Of a stretch of DNA of 15,980 nt, positions 7,589-14,171 are shown piece by piece. This DNA is from Treponema sp. Lineage in GTDB: Bacteria > Spirochaetota > Spirochaetia > Treponematales > Rectinemataceae. The DNA lies in NCBI GenBank assembly GCA_012516755.1, contig JAAYWE010000243.1:1-15980 (forward strand), given 5' to 3'. The notes below the pieces were generated by a model. That model searched no databases. It saw nothing but the letters and a program-made list of their open reading frames with translations, and was not told the origin of the DNA. How positions within the stretch are numbered: position 1 is the stretch's first letter; the number at the start of each line of letters is the position of its first letter. The position numbers and the translations under genes were made by a program.

Positions 7589-8812
7589 CTAAAAACCTGG
7601 TTTGTAGGCATTGGTATAATCGATGTCAGAGACTTTGAGGTGCATCGACTCATCCCGCGGTTTGGCTTTTTTCTTCCGTTGGCCTTGTTTTCTTCTTTTA
7701 GGAGGAGGAGGAGCTGGCAAGAGATTTTCTTCTTGAAGCACTTGTTCCATTGCCTCCTCTAGTGCCACTCGAGGCAAGTTGAGGGGCGATAGAAATACCC
7801 GAATATCCGAGAAGATCTGATGCCTGAATGTGACGGGGTCTTTCGATATATCTCTGAGAAAAGAGAAATCCTTGATCCTTTGGCGGATAAACCAGGCCAG
7901 AAATGGAGATATGAGCCTTTTGTCCGTCTGAATAATCTCAGCGGGGGTTGCGCTGTTCAATAAGCTTGTACCCTCAGGCACCTGAGCTAGCATATCCATG
8001 GAAGCCAGGTCTCTTAAGAATGCTTCCTTAAATGCCTTATCTCCATGGATTGAGGCATGAACCTCAGGCGATAGATACTGCAATAGGCCATATTTATCCA
8101 ATGCCTGGAAAATCTCCACCGACTTCCCTGTGGCAATTATCTTGTAGAACTCTTCCGCAAGCCTCGAGGGACTTACGGAATCAAGAAGTGACGCATCGCG
8201 TCGAATAGCCAATCTCAATGAAAATGGAATTACAAATTGATTGGTTGCAGCGTATTTAATACCGCGCACCATACGAACAGGATCTTCGCTAAAGATCCTA
8301 TCCAGAGGAATAATTGCCTTTAACTTGCCGGAATGGATATCATCGACTCCGCCGACAAAATCCAGAATCTCCAGGGCAATCGGATCCAAGTAAAGCGCAT
8401 TCACGGTGAAATCTCGCCGGAGTACATCTTCGCTGATGGTCCCATATTCATTGCCGACAGAACCATTCGACAGGGAACGAAACGTGCTCACCTCGTATAT
8501 CTTCCTATTAGAATAGACATGGACGAGCTTGAAGCGCCTTCCAATGATGCGAGAATTACTAAATATTTTCCGGATACGATTGGGCAAGGCATCGGTTACT
8601 ATGTCGAAATCCTTGGGCCGCCTTCCAAGCAATAAATCGCGTACGGCTCCTCCAACGATATACGCTGAATATCCATGCGAAACTAGCCTATTCACTATAG
8701 CTAGCGCTTCTCTATCGATGCAAGATATGTCGATGCAATGATCTTCTTGGCCGTATATTCGCGCTTTTGCCTTTAGACTACCATTTGAATTGCGAAAGTA
8801 CCGCATTCTCAC
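7589..8812 (-). CDS. pcnB: poly(A) polymerase (PcnB-type class II nucleotidyltransferase)
   Basis: This 407-residue protein adds A residues to RNA 3' ends, a tag for decay by exonucleases. Visible blocks are IVGGAVRDLLLG (52-63), the metal-binding Asp68 and Asp70 in RRPKDFDIVT, IIGRRFKLVHVY (89-100), RRDFTVNALYLDP (132-144) and EDPVRMVRGIKYAA (176-189). The GRRF-x-LVHV block is the feature used to tell bacterial poly(A) polymerase I from CCA-adding enzymes, hence this call. The tail after about residue 365 is proline-rich then very basic (KRRKQGQRKKKAKPR), as in E. coli PcnB, and probably binds RNA. The start is a GTG, chosen because GGAG lies seven bases upstream; an ATG two codons on is too far from it. 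It follows the hydrolase gene by 39 bases. The local tRNA lacks CCA, so a CCA-adding activity must exist in the cell, and a minor chance remains that this is it. Confidence 0.86.
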   Translation of the reverse strand: MRMRYFRNSNGSLKAKARIYGQEDHCIDISCIDREALAIVNRLVSHGYSAYIVGGAVRDLLLGRRPKDFDIVTDALPNRIRKIFSNSRIIGRRFKLVHVYSNRKIYEVSTFRSLSNGSVGNEYGTISEDVLRRDFTVNALYLDPIALEILDFVGGVDDIHSGKLKAIIPLDRIFSEDPVRMVRGIKYAATNQFVIPFSLRLAIRRDASLLDSVSPSRLAEEFYKIIATGKSVEIFQALDKYGLLQYLSPEVHASIHGDKAFKEAFLRDLASMDMLAQVPEGTSLLNSATPAEIIQTDKRLISPFLAWFIRQRIKDFSFLRDISKDPVTFRHQIFSDIRVFLSPLNLPRVALEEAMEQVLQEENLLPAPPPPKRRKQGQRKKKAKPRDESMHLKVSDIDYTNAYKPGF

Positions 8813-8851
8813 AAAGCTGCTCCAACATGCACGCTCATACAGTACAAAAAT

Positions 8852-9766
8852 TCATTGAATGTGTCGAGAGAACCAGTCGATGATGTCGTTGATTACTTCC
8901 TGCTTATTGATTTCATTGATAGATTCATGCCTGCCCCCATCATAGCACTTGGATTCGAAATCAATCATGCCAAGAAGTTTGAATCTCTGTCCAAGTTTTT
9001 CATATCCCTCTTTCATTCCTATTACCGGATCCGCAGAACCACATAGCAAGAATAAAGGAAGGGATGGAGGAATGCTTTCCAAAAAACCATTACTATAGAC
9101 TTTTCTAACACCATGGAGAAGATCGCGATAGAATCCGTAAGTACAGATAAAGTTGCATTTAGGGTCTCTAATATAGGCATCTACGATAGCCGAATCCCTG
9201 GAAAGCCAGTCGAATTTTGTCTTCGCATCTGTTACGCTCTTTGCATATTGGCCGAAGGTCATCTGATTTGGGAGCTTTGCAGGAGCATGAAAGCCCTTTA
9301 ATGCTCCTCCCATGGAAATCATCAGTCCTCCTATCTTATCCATGAATAGTTTCTGCTTTTCGGGTGGAGAGGAAAGCACCGCTCCGTGAAGGTATTTTCC
9401 GTAGGTCGCGATCAGCGCCATACCAATAAGGGCTCCAAAGGAATGCCCAAAATAAAAAAGTGGTAATTCTCCCATGCAGCTAGAAGCGTAGTTCCCCATT
9501 TCAATCAAATCTTGGACCACACGTTCGAATCCATCCTTGTCGGCTAGATAACCTCTATTGGTGCCAGAATCGGTATCTCCATGACCTCTTAGGTCTGGAA
9601 TCCAGACAGAAACACCAATTGGCGTAAGAGCCTCGGCAAGATGCATAAAACGCTCTTTGTGATCATTCATGCCATGACCAACTATAACCACGGCTTTTGC
9701 TTCATTTTTGGGGTCGAATCGCAGATAAGCCAGTTCTTTGCCATCGCTCGCTCTGAATTTTTCCAT
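8852..9766 (-). CDS. alpha/beta hydrolase, lysophospholipase/monoacylglycerol lipase-like (Hydrolase_4)
   Basis: This 304-residue serine hydrolase has the oxyanion HG-M (31-33) after a beta strand, DLRGHGDTDSG (58-68), nucleophile elbow GHSFG with Ser109, acid CGSADPV with Asp246 and His280 in the GGRHE block (residues 278-281). The cap region around 135-215 has the helices usual for monoglyceride lipases. No signal peptide is seen, so it should act in the cytoplasm or at the inner membrane face, most likely on lysophospholipids or monoacylglycerols. The exact ester is inferred from family only. GAGGGG five bases before the ATG supports the start. It is the first gene of a two-gene unit with pcnB; the two have no known joint function. 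Confidence 0.87.
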   Translation of the reverse strand: MEKFRASDGKELAYLRFDPKNEAKAVVIVGHGMNDHKERFMHLAEALTPIGVSVWIPDLRGHGDTDSGTNRGYLADKDGFERVVQDLIEMGNYASSCMGELPLFYFGHSFGALIGMALIATYGKYLHGAVLSSPPEKQKLFMDKIGGLMISMGGALKGFHAPAKLPNQMTFGQYAKSVTDAKTKFDWLSRDSAIVDAYIRDPKCNFICTYGFYRDLLHGVRKVYSNGFLESIPPSLPLFLLCGSADPVIGMKEGYEKLGQRFKLLGMIDFESKCYDGGRHESINEINKQEVINDIIDWFSRHIQ

Positions 9767-9798
9767 CTAAGCCCCTCAATGTTAAATGCTAATCTTTT

Positions 9799-9804
9799 TA
9801 TAAT
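9799..9804 (+). promoter_or_regulatory. candidate -10 box in the hydrolase/tsaE divergent spacer
   Basis: The 88-base spacer between the divergent hydrolase and tsaE genes is very AT-rich. TATAAT occurs on the plus strand, but no convincing -35 box stands 16-18 bases before it. On the minus strand TATAAA overlaps the same place for the hydrolase. A promoter for each gene must lie here or nearby; the assignment of these boxes is weak. Confidence 0.3.
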
Positions 9805-9854
9805 GATCGGTATATTTCATTCTCATTCAATGATTATTGTGCTAAGTAGGCTAA

Positions 9855-10487
9855 ATGTCCAGCCTTGATCTTCAATTATACGCTTCTTTTTCTTCAGGTC
9901 TAGAAAAAACCGATTTTCGCGAATACTATAGAATAAGAGAATATGCCGAAGGAGGACAATATCTGATTATTCTTTCGAGCCCTTATGTGCGCAGAACAAT
10001 TGCAATAGGTAGAGCAATAGGGCGTGCGGCGCCTGGTGGGTCTATCGTTGCATTCCGCGGAGATCTTGGTGCAGGAAAAACAACGCTCGCCAGAGGAGTT
10101 GCTCAAGGATTAGGAATAGCCGAGCCTATAATATCACCCACATACACGATAATAGCCGAATATCAAGGTCGCCTACATCTTGTACATATCGATGCATATC
10201 GTCTCTCGGATGAGGATGAATTCGTGCAGACCGGAGGCGAAGAGCTTCTTGGTTCGCCCGGCTCACTGAGTCTCATAGAATGGAGCGAGAGAATCGCGGG
10301 AGTATTGCCAAACGAAACCCAATACATCACCATGGTTGTCAAAGAAGGGGGAAACAGAATTATCCTAATCGAAGGTGACTGGATCGAGAATATCGACTGG
10401 CAGCGTTTCAAGATTCCCTATTCTATCGATTTACAGCTTGCTTCAACCTTGTCAAAAAGGTACCAAAATGACTGTCCTGTCGATTGA
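9855..10487 (+). CDS. tsaE: tRNA t6A37 biosynthesis ATPase TsaE
   Basis: TsaE is the ATPase that drives cycling of the TsaB-TsaD complex, which puts threonylcarbamoyl on A37 of ANN-reading tRNAs. Conserved parts are FRGDLGAGKTTLARGVAQGLG (67-87, with the Walker A lysine), SPTYTIIAEY (94-103), LVHIDAYRL (109-117) and LIEWSERI (140-147). From the ATG the product is 210 residues, longer than the usual 140-160, with a non-conserved N-terminal tail of about 36 residues. A perfect AAGGAGG (9950-9956) lies seven bases before an in-frame CTG at 9963, from which the protein would be 174 residues, close to family length. I keep the ATG coordinates because CTG starts are rare, but the real start may be 9963. 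The end overlaps tsaB by 20 bases. Confidence 0.9.
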   Translation: MSSLDLQLYASFSSGLEKTDFREYYRIREYAEGGQYLIILSSPYVRRTIAIGRAIGRAAPGGSIVAFRGDLGAGKTTLARGVAQGLGIAEPIISPTYTIIAEYQGRLHLVHIDAYRLSDEDEFVQTGGEELLGSPGSLSLIEWSERIAGVLPNETQYITMVVKEGGNRIILIEGDWIENIDWQRFKIPYSIDLQLASTLSKRYQNDCPVD

Positions 10488-11130
10488 TACGAGCATTCCG
10501 ACACTGAGGGTCGGTGTTTCAAAAGAAAAAACGCTTGCCATATCTGCTCTGGAGCCGCCTGTCACTCATGCTGAGGCCATTCTTCCCGCGGTGGAACAAG
10601 TACTTCAAAAAGCAGGAATTACGATAAATAATATCGAATTACTCGCTATTGCAGGCGGCCCCGGCTCATTTACAGGTCTGCGGATAGGAATCGCAACGGC
10701 AAAAGGACTTTCTCTCGGACTTGGAATTCCTATGGTGCTTGTCCCTACCCTGGATATATATGGATGGGCCTGGAGAGAACTCGAAGGCATTGTCGTGCCT
10801 GTCATCGATGCACGAAAGCATCGAGTCTATTGTGCTCGCTATTCTTTCGGTCAAAGAATAGGCGATTGGATGGATATCGAGCTCACGCAACTAATATGGA
10901 AGATACATGGCGAAGATAAGGTTAATTTTGTAGGTCCGGATGCAGAGCTAGCCGAGGCTATCTGCCTTGACAGAGAAGGATGGATATTGCATAGACCAAA
11001 CCTTGAAAAAGAAATAGAATCCCTCTCTGTCCTGGGTATCAATATATATCTGGAAAAGGGCGGTGCCAATGATACCGCAGGACCTATTTATCTCCGTGAA
11101 CCGGAAATAGGCACTCCAATAGCGCGCTGA
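10468..11130 (+). CDS. tsaB: tRNA t6A37 biosynthesis protein TsaB (YeaZ)
   Basis: TsaB is the inactive paralogue of TsaD that forms the scaffold dimer of the t6A-modifying complex. The 220-residue product opens with VLSIDTSIPTLRVGV, has the HAEAILPAVEQVL helix (about 31-43), the hallmark GGPGSFTGLRIGIATAKGL (about 61-79) and PVIDARKHRVYCARY. The length is that of the family. I chose the ATG at 10468 because AAAGG stands about seven bases upstream and the ASKHA strand starts there; the frame stays open upstream to 10375. The overlap with tsaE implies translational coupling. tsaC and tsaD are not in the window. Confidence 0.93.
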   Translation: MTVLSIDTSIPTLRVGVSKEKTLAISALEPPVTHAEAILPAVEQVLQKAGITINNIELLAIAGGPGSFTGLRIGIATAKGLSLGLGIPMVLVPTLDIYGWAWRELEGIVVPVIDARKHRVYCARYSFGQRIGDWMDIELTQLIWKIHGEDKVNFVGPDAELAEAICLDREGWILHRPNLEKEIESLSVLGINIYLEKGGANDTAGPIYLREPEIGTPIAR

Positions 11131-12255
11131 TTAAATCTCCTTTTTATAAGCCCTGGTGCGCTTATGTTGGCGCTTGGGATAATCCTTCCATATGCTCTGA
11201 ACTTTGATATTATCCTCGAGCTCGAGATTGGTTTCCGCATATTCGACACCTGCTTCCATGGCACTGCGCTGAAGCTCGTTCATAACCAGGGCAAGCACGC
11301 CCCGAGACTGATATTCGGGACGAACAGCTACAAGATATAGATCAAGCACCTTTGGATTATTCAGCGCTTTTAAGACATGATACCAGCCTGTTGGAAAGAG
11401 TCTGCCTCGCGATCTATAGAAAGCTTCCGAAAGACTAGGCATGGCTATGCCAAATCCTATTAGGCGCTCATCTTTATCTACCAGAATCTTGGTAAATCGT
11501 GGATCCACAAAGCCAAGATACTGCTTGATATAGTCCTCTACCTGGCGCTCGCTCAAAGGCGTTGTTCCATAGAGATCGCCATATGTTTCATCTATTAGCG
11601 CAAAGAGCTGCTTGCCGAATTTTTCGACGATGACGCGCTTGTCCTTCCATTCGAACAGCCGCACCCCGGAGCGTTTTGCAAGCAAATCAGCCACATGCTG
11701 GACTTTCTCCGGAATCTCCTTAGGGGTGAAGATTTGGAATTGAAGCCAGTCCACATCTTTTCGGTAACCAAGCATCTCCAAATGCTGAGGATAATAGGGA
11801 TAATTGTAGATCGTAGCTAAGGTCGCACGCTCATTAAAGCCTTCCACCAGCATGCCTTCCCGATCGAGGTCAGTAAAGCCCAAAGGCCCATGCAGCGCCT
11901 CCATACCCTTCGAAGCTGCCCATTCCTCAACAGTCTTGAAGAGCATTGCGGAGACCTCGGAATCATCTATAAAATCGATCCAGCCAAAACGACCCCATGC
12001 CTTTCCCCATTTTTCTATAAAGCGGTGATTGATTATGCCTGTAATGCGGCCAACGATTTTTTCGTCTTTCCATGCTGTCCAATATTCTGCCTCACAAAAT
12101 TCGAAAGCCGCATTCTTATCTTTGCTTAATGTACGCAGTTCATCAAAGCGGGGAGCGGGTACATAGTTGGGTTGATCCCAATAAAGGCGCACAGGAAAAT
12201 CTATGAATCGTTTCAGATCTTTCCGGCTTTCGACCTTACTAATCTCTACAGGCAT
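11131..12255 (-). CDS. GNAT-fold N-acetyltransferase-like protein (YghO-like), function unknown
   Basis: This 374-residue protein looks like a double GNAT protein. The C-terminal half has DLYLVAVRPEYQSRGVLALVMNEL (about 305-328), which is strand beta-4 and acetyl-CoA pyrophosphate-binding motif A, followed by AETNLELEDNIKVQSIWKDY, where a family Asn-rich turn is expected. The first half carries EYWTAWKDEKIVGRITGIIN and a HGPLGFTDLDREGMLVEGF block shared, to my memory, by a widespread group of uncharacterised proteins including E. coli YghO. Substrate and reaction are unknown. I chose the second of two tandem ATGs (12255), with AAAAAGGGGG five bases upstream. A more distal ATG at 12300 lies inside the preceding gene. 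The gene overlaps its upstream neighbour by 17 bases, and its stop codon directly abuts that of tsaB. Confidence 0.75.
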   Translation of the reverse strand: MPVEISKVESRKDLKRFIDFPVRLYWDQPNYVPAPRFDELRTLSKDKNAAFEFCEAEYWTAWKDEKIVGRITGIINHRFIEKWGKAWGRFGWIDFIDDSEVSAMLFKTVEEWAASKGMEALHGPLGFTDLDREGMLVEGFNERATLATIYNYPYYPQHLEMLGYRKDVDWLQFQIFTPKEIPEKVQHVADLLAKRSGVRLFEWKDKRVIVEKFGKQLFALIDETYGDLYGTTPLSERQVEDYIKQYLGFVDPRFTKILVDKDERLIGFGIAMPSLSEAFYRSRGRLFPTGWYHVLKALNNPKVLDLYLVAVRPEYQSRGVLALVMNELQRSAMEAGVEYAETNLELEDNIKVQSIWKDYPKRQHKRTRAYKKEI

Positions 12256-12502
12256 CATTTCCCCCTTTTTCAGTTCTCCATTCTTCGATGAAAAGCTCAT
12301 AGGCTGCGATTGTGGCCTCTGAAATTAGATCTCCAAGCAAACCACGGCCTAACCAATCATTTCCATCTAGCACATATAGGTGAGCAAGTTGATTTTCTGC
12401 GTCTCCAATCGAAAAGGCAGGGTCGGTAGCACGACGATGTCCTAGGCCATTCAATGTTCCATCGAACACTTCCATGTATTTTTGATCAAACCAGCTGGCC
12501 AT
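12239..12502 (-). CDS. hypothetical protein, 87 residues, coupled to the GNAT gene
   Basis: I do not recognise this protein. It is acidic at its C-terminal helix, has no membrane segment and no cysteine motif (one Cys near the end). It has a glycine/asparagine-rich first half (VFDGTLNGLGHRRATDP) and then LAHLYVLDGNDWLGRGLLGDLISEATIAAYELFIEEWR, which reads as alternating loop and helix of a real folded protein. Support for a gene: ATG with TGGGG five bases upstream, a promoter candidate 28 bases before it, and a 17-base overlap with the following GNAT start that is typical of coupled genes. It may be a partner of that protein. Confidence 0.6.
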   Translation of the reverse strand: MASWFDQKYMEVFDGTLNGLGHRRATDPAFSIGDAENQLAHLYVLDGNDWLGRGLLGDLISEATIAAYELFIEEWRTEKGGNDACRD

Positions 12503-12529
12503 TCAAACCCCAACTTCAAAATCCTGCAA

Positions 12530-12559
12530 ATTATAGCCTTAGAGGTCAAAATCTTACAA
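12530..12559 (-). promoter_or_regulatory. candidate promoter of the 87-residue gene and GNAT gene
   Basis: On the minus strand TTGTAA (12559-12554) and TATAAT (12535-12530) are 18 bases apart, and the start codon follows at 12502. The -10 is perfect and the -35 fair. It lies back to back with the tRNA promoter; the two -35 boxes are only a few bases apart. Confidence 0.5.
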
Positions 12560-12563
12560 GGTA

Positions 12564-12592
12564 TTGACCAAGGGGCATTTTTGAGATATACA
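12564..12592 (+). promoter_or_regulatory. tRNA-Met promoter
   Basis: TTGACC and TATACA are separated by 17 bases, so transcription should start around 12599, only about five bases before the mature tRNA 5' end. This gives the tRNA gene its own short transcription unit. Confidence 0.65.
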
Positions 12593-12603
12593 ACCACCTG
12601 CAT

Positions 12604-12676
12604 GGCGGGATAGCTCAGTTGGCAGAGCAAGCGGCTCATATCCGCTGGGTCGTGGGTTCAATCCCCTCTCCCGCTA
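12604..12676 (+). tRNA. tRNA-Met (anticodon CAU), elongator type
   Basis: A 73-base cloverleaf can be drawn: acceptor GGCGGGA/TCCCGCT with a G-U first pair, D arm GCTC/GAGC with loop AGTTGGCA, anticodon stem AGCGG/CCGCT with loop CTCATAT (anticodon CAT), variable GGGTC, T loop TTCAATC and discriminator A. The 1-72 G-U pair and the absence of three stacked G-C pairs in the anticodon stem argue against the initiator. The GGCGG...CCGCTA ends resemble elongator tRNA-Met of other bacteria. tRNA-Ile2 with lysidine also reads CAU in the gene and is not fully excluded. CCA is not encoded. The T stem GTGGG/CCCTC has a T-T mismatch at its second pair (50-64). Confidence 0.9.
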
Positions 12677-12688
12677 GGAAAAAAGACT

Positions 12689-12719
12689 AAGCCCTCAAAA
12701 GAGGGCTTTTTTATTTTTC
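12689..12719 (+). terminator. intrinsic terminator after tRNA-Met
   Basis: AAGCCCTC pairs perfectly with GAGGGCTT around an AAAA loop, followed by TTTTTTATTTTT. It lies 13 bases after the tRNA 3' end and closes that transcription unit. The run of A before the stem could let it work in the opposite direction too, though no gene reads into it from the right. Confidence 0.9.
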
Positions 12720-12790
12720 TCTGCTATCTGCAACTAGCCGAGACTATTCTGGGATTGAAAAACTCCTTTTAATAAAGCAATAAAAAAGGA

Positions 12791-12819
12791 TTGACAGATA
12801 ATAATACTGCTACTAAACT
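12791..12819 (+). promoter_or_regulatory. promoter of the radical SAM gene
   Basis: TTGACA at 12791-12796 is followed after 17 bases by TAAACT (12814-12819, four of six consensus positions). The predicted start near 12826 is only about six bases before the ATG, and no ribosome site precedes that ATG, so the mRNA would be nearly leaderless. The -10 lies within the palindrome listed separately. Confidence 0.55.
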
Positions 12820-12830
12820 TGTGTTTAGTA
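12811..12830. promoter_or_regulatory. perfect inverted repeat, probable repressor operator
   Basis: TACTAAAC and GTTTAGTA are exact reverse complements separated by TTGT. The repeat covers the -10 box and the predicted transcription start and ends one base before the start codon. A dimeric repressor bound here would block RNA polymerase. The RNA form would be an AT-rich hairpin without a U tract, so a terminator is unlikely. I cannot assign the site to a known regulator; it matches no LexA box I recall. Confidence 0.55.
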
Positions 12831-12831
12831 A

Positions 12832-14166
12832 ATGGAAAATCTTGAGAGATTTAGTATCCTTTCACAGGCAGCCGATTGGGATGCAGCCGCCCCAAGTCCC
12901 CTCATAGAGCACCCAAATATAAGGTTTACCGATGCCAAACGCCCAGACAATGCGGCATCAGAAATCTGCTGGGATGCTGCCTACAATATCTGCAAAGTCA
13001 AACGCTTAGGTGGGGGAAGTGTACCAATACTGAAGATTTTGCTCTCAAATATATGTTCTTATAACTGTGCTTACTGTGTGAATCGTCGTAGTTCAAACAT
13101 CAAGCGGGCTTCATTCCAACCGGAAGAGCTTGCTCGCACTATTACGGATTTAGATGCAAGAGGCCTTATCTCGGGCGCTTTCATATCTTCTGGAGTCATT
13201 GGTACTCCAGACAATACCATGGAAAGGCTTGTGTGGACTGCACAGACTCTACGTGAGCGCTATGGATACCAAGGATATCTGCACATAAAGGTTATACCGG
13301 GAGCTTCGCCAGAGCTTGTAAATCTGGCTATGCATTATGCTACTCGCGTGTCTGTCAACATTGAGCTGCCTACAGAAGAAAGCCTTATCCAGATTGCGCC
13401 AGATAAATCGGCGGATGCAATTCTATCTCCCATGAAGACCATCTGCAGAAGGCTTTCTGAGCTCGAGGAATCAAATCAATCAAAGAAGAACCTCCAGAAG
13501 ACCAGAATAAGCAATAAGCTAGCAGAGATGTCCGCAGGCCAGACAACACAGCTCATAGTTGGTGCAAGCCCTGAATCCGATGCCACCATTCTTTCGCTTG
13601 CTCAACATCTCTATAGAAATTTTAATGTGCGGAGAGTCTATTATTCAGCATTCAGACCGGAGGGAACCGATCCATCTCTGCCGCGCCTCTCCTCTCCTCC
13701 CTTTGAGCGCGAATATCGACTTTACCAGGCTGACATGCTCTTCCGCTGGTATGGATTTGAGCCAGCGGAGTTGTTCGAGGCACAGGACTTTCTCGATGAG
13801 GATCTCGATCCCAAGACTTCATGGGCGTTGCGACACCTTGAGTTTTTTCCTGTTGAACTGATGACATCCGGATATGAAGAACTTCTGCGGATTCCTGGCA
13901 TTGGACCTAAAACTGCATACAAGATTTTGCGGATGCGCAAGAATGGGGGGCTGGAATTCTCGTCGCTGAAAAAACTGCGAATTCCAACCCAAAAGATCTT
14001 TTGCTTTATCACTATCAAGGGCAAGAGGTCATCGGAGGAATTGCATGGATTTCGGCGTTCTTTCGAAGGCCAAGCCCTTGAAAATCCAGAAACCTTGCGC
14101 GAAATACTGAGAGAAAGAAAGCCACCCTCTCCACCGGCACAGCAAGAGTTTGATTTTCTATCTTGA
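12832..14166 (+). CDS. putative DNA modification/repair radical SAM protein (UDG-linked family)
   Basis: This 444-residue protein matches, by its layout, the radical SAM family commonly found beside a uracil-DNA-glycosylase-like protein (the TIGR03916 type). After an 60-residue lead and VPILKILLSN comes the cluster motif C75-x3-C79-x2-C82, then the TIM-barrel strands GAFISSGVIGTPDNTMERLV, LHIKVIPGASPE, VSVNIELPTEESL and TTQLIVGASPESDATIL. Near the C-terminus LLRIPGIGPKTAYKILRMRKNG (351-372) is a helix-hairpin-helix DNA-binding element. The chemistry is not established; a radical-based action on DNA is inferred. The last residues, QQEFDFLS, resemble a sliding-clamp binding peptide. The ATG is the only early in-frame start and lacks a ribosome site. 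The usual partner gene is not next to it: mtnA converges five bases away. Confidence 0.85.
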   Translation: MENLERFSILSQAADWDAAAPSPLIEHPNIRFTDAKRPDNAASEICWDAAYNICKVKRLGGGSVPILKILLSNICSYNCAYCVNRRSSNIKRASFQPEELARTITDLDARGLISGAFISSGVIGTPDNTMERLVWTAQTLRERYGYQGYLHIKVIPGASPELVNLAMHYATRVSVNIELPTEESLIQIAPDKSADAILSPMKTICRRLSELEESNQSKKNLQKTRISNKLAEMSAGQTTQLIVGASPESDATILSLAQHLYRNFNVRRVYYSAFRPEGTDPSLPRLSSPPFEREYRLYQADMLFRWYGFEPAELFEAQDFLDEDLDPKTSWALRHLEFFPVELMTSGYEELLRIPGIGPKTAYKILRMRKNGGLEFSSLKKLRIPTQKIFCFITIKGKRSSEELHGFRRSFEGQALENPETLREILRERKPPSPPAQQEFDFLS

Positions 14167-14171
14167 TAATA

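Noticed and set aside
12451..12639. Minus-strand ORF of 62 codons across the tRNA and promoter region
   Set aside because: It overlaps the tRNA gene and two promoters and reads as composition-driven noise.
12604..12676. Initiator tRNA-fMet
   Set aside because: It has a G-U pair at 1-72 rather than a mismatch of C-A type, and the anticodon stem lacks the three consecutive G-C pairs.
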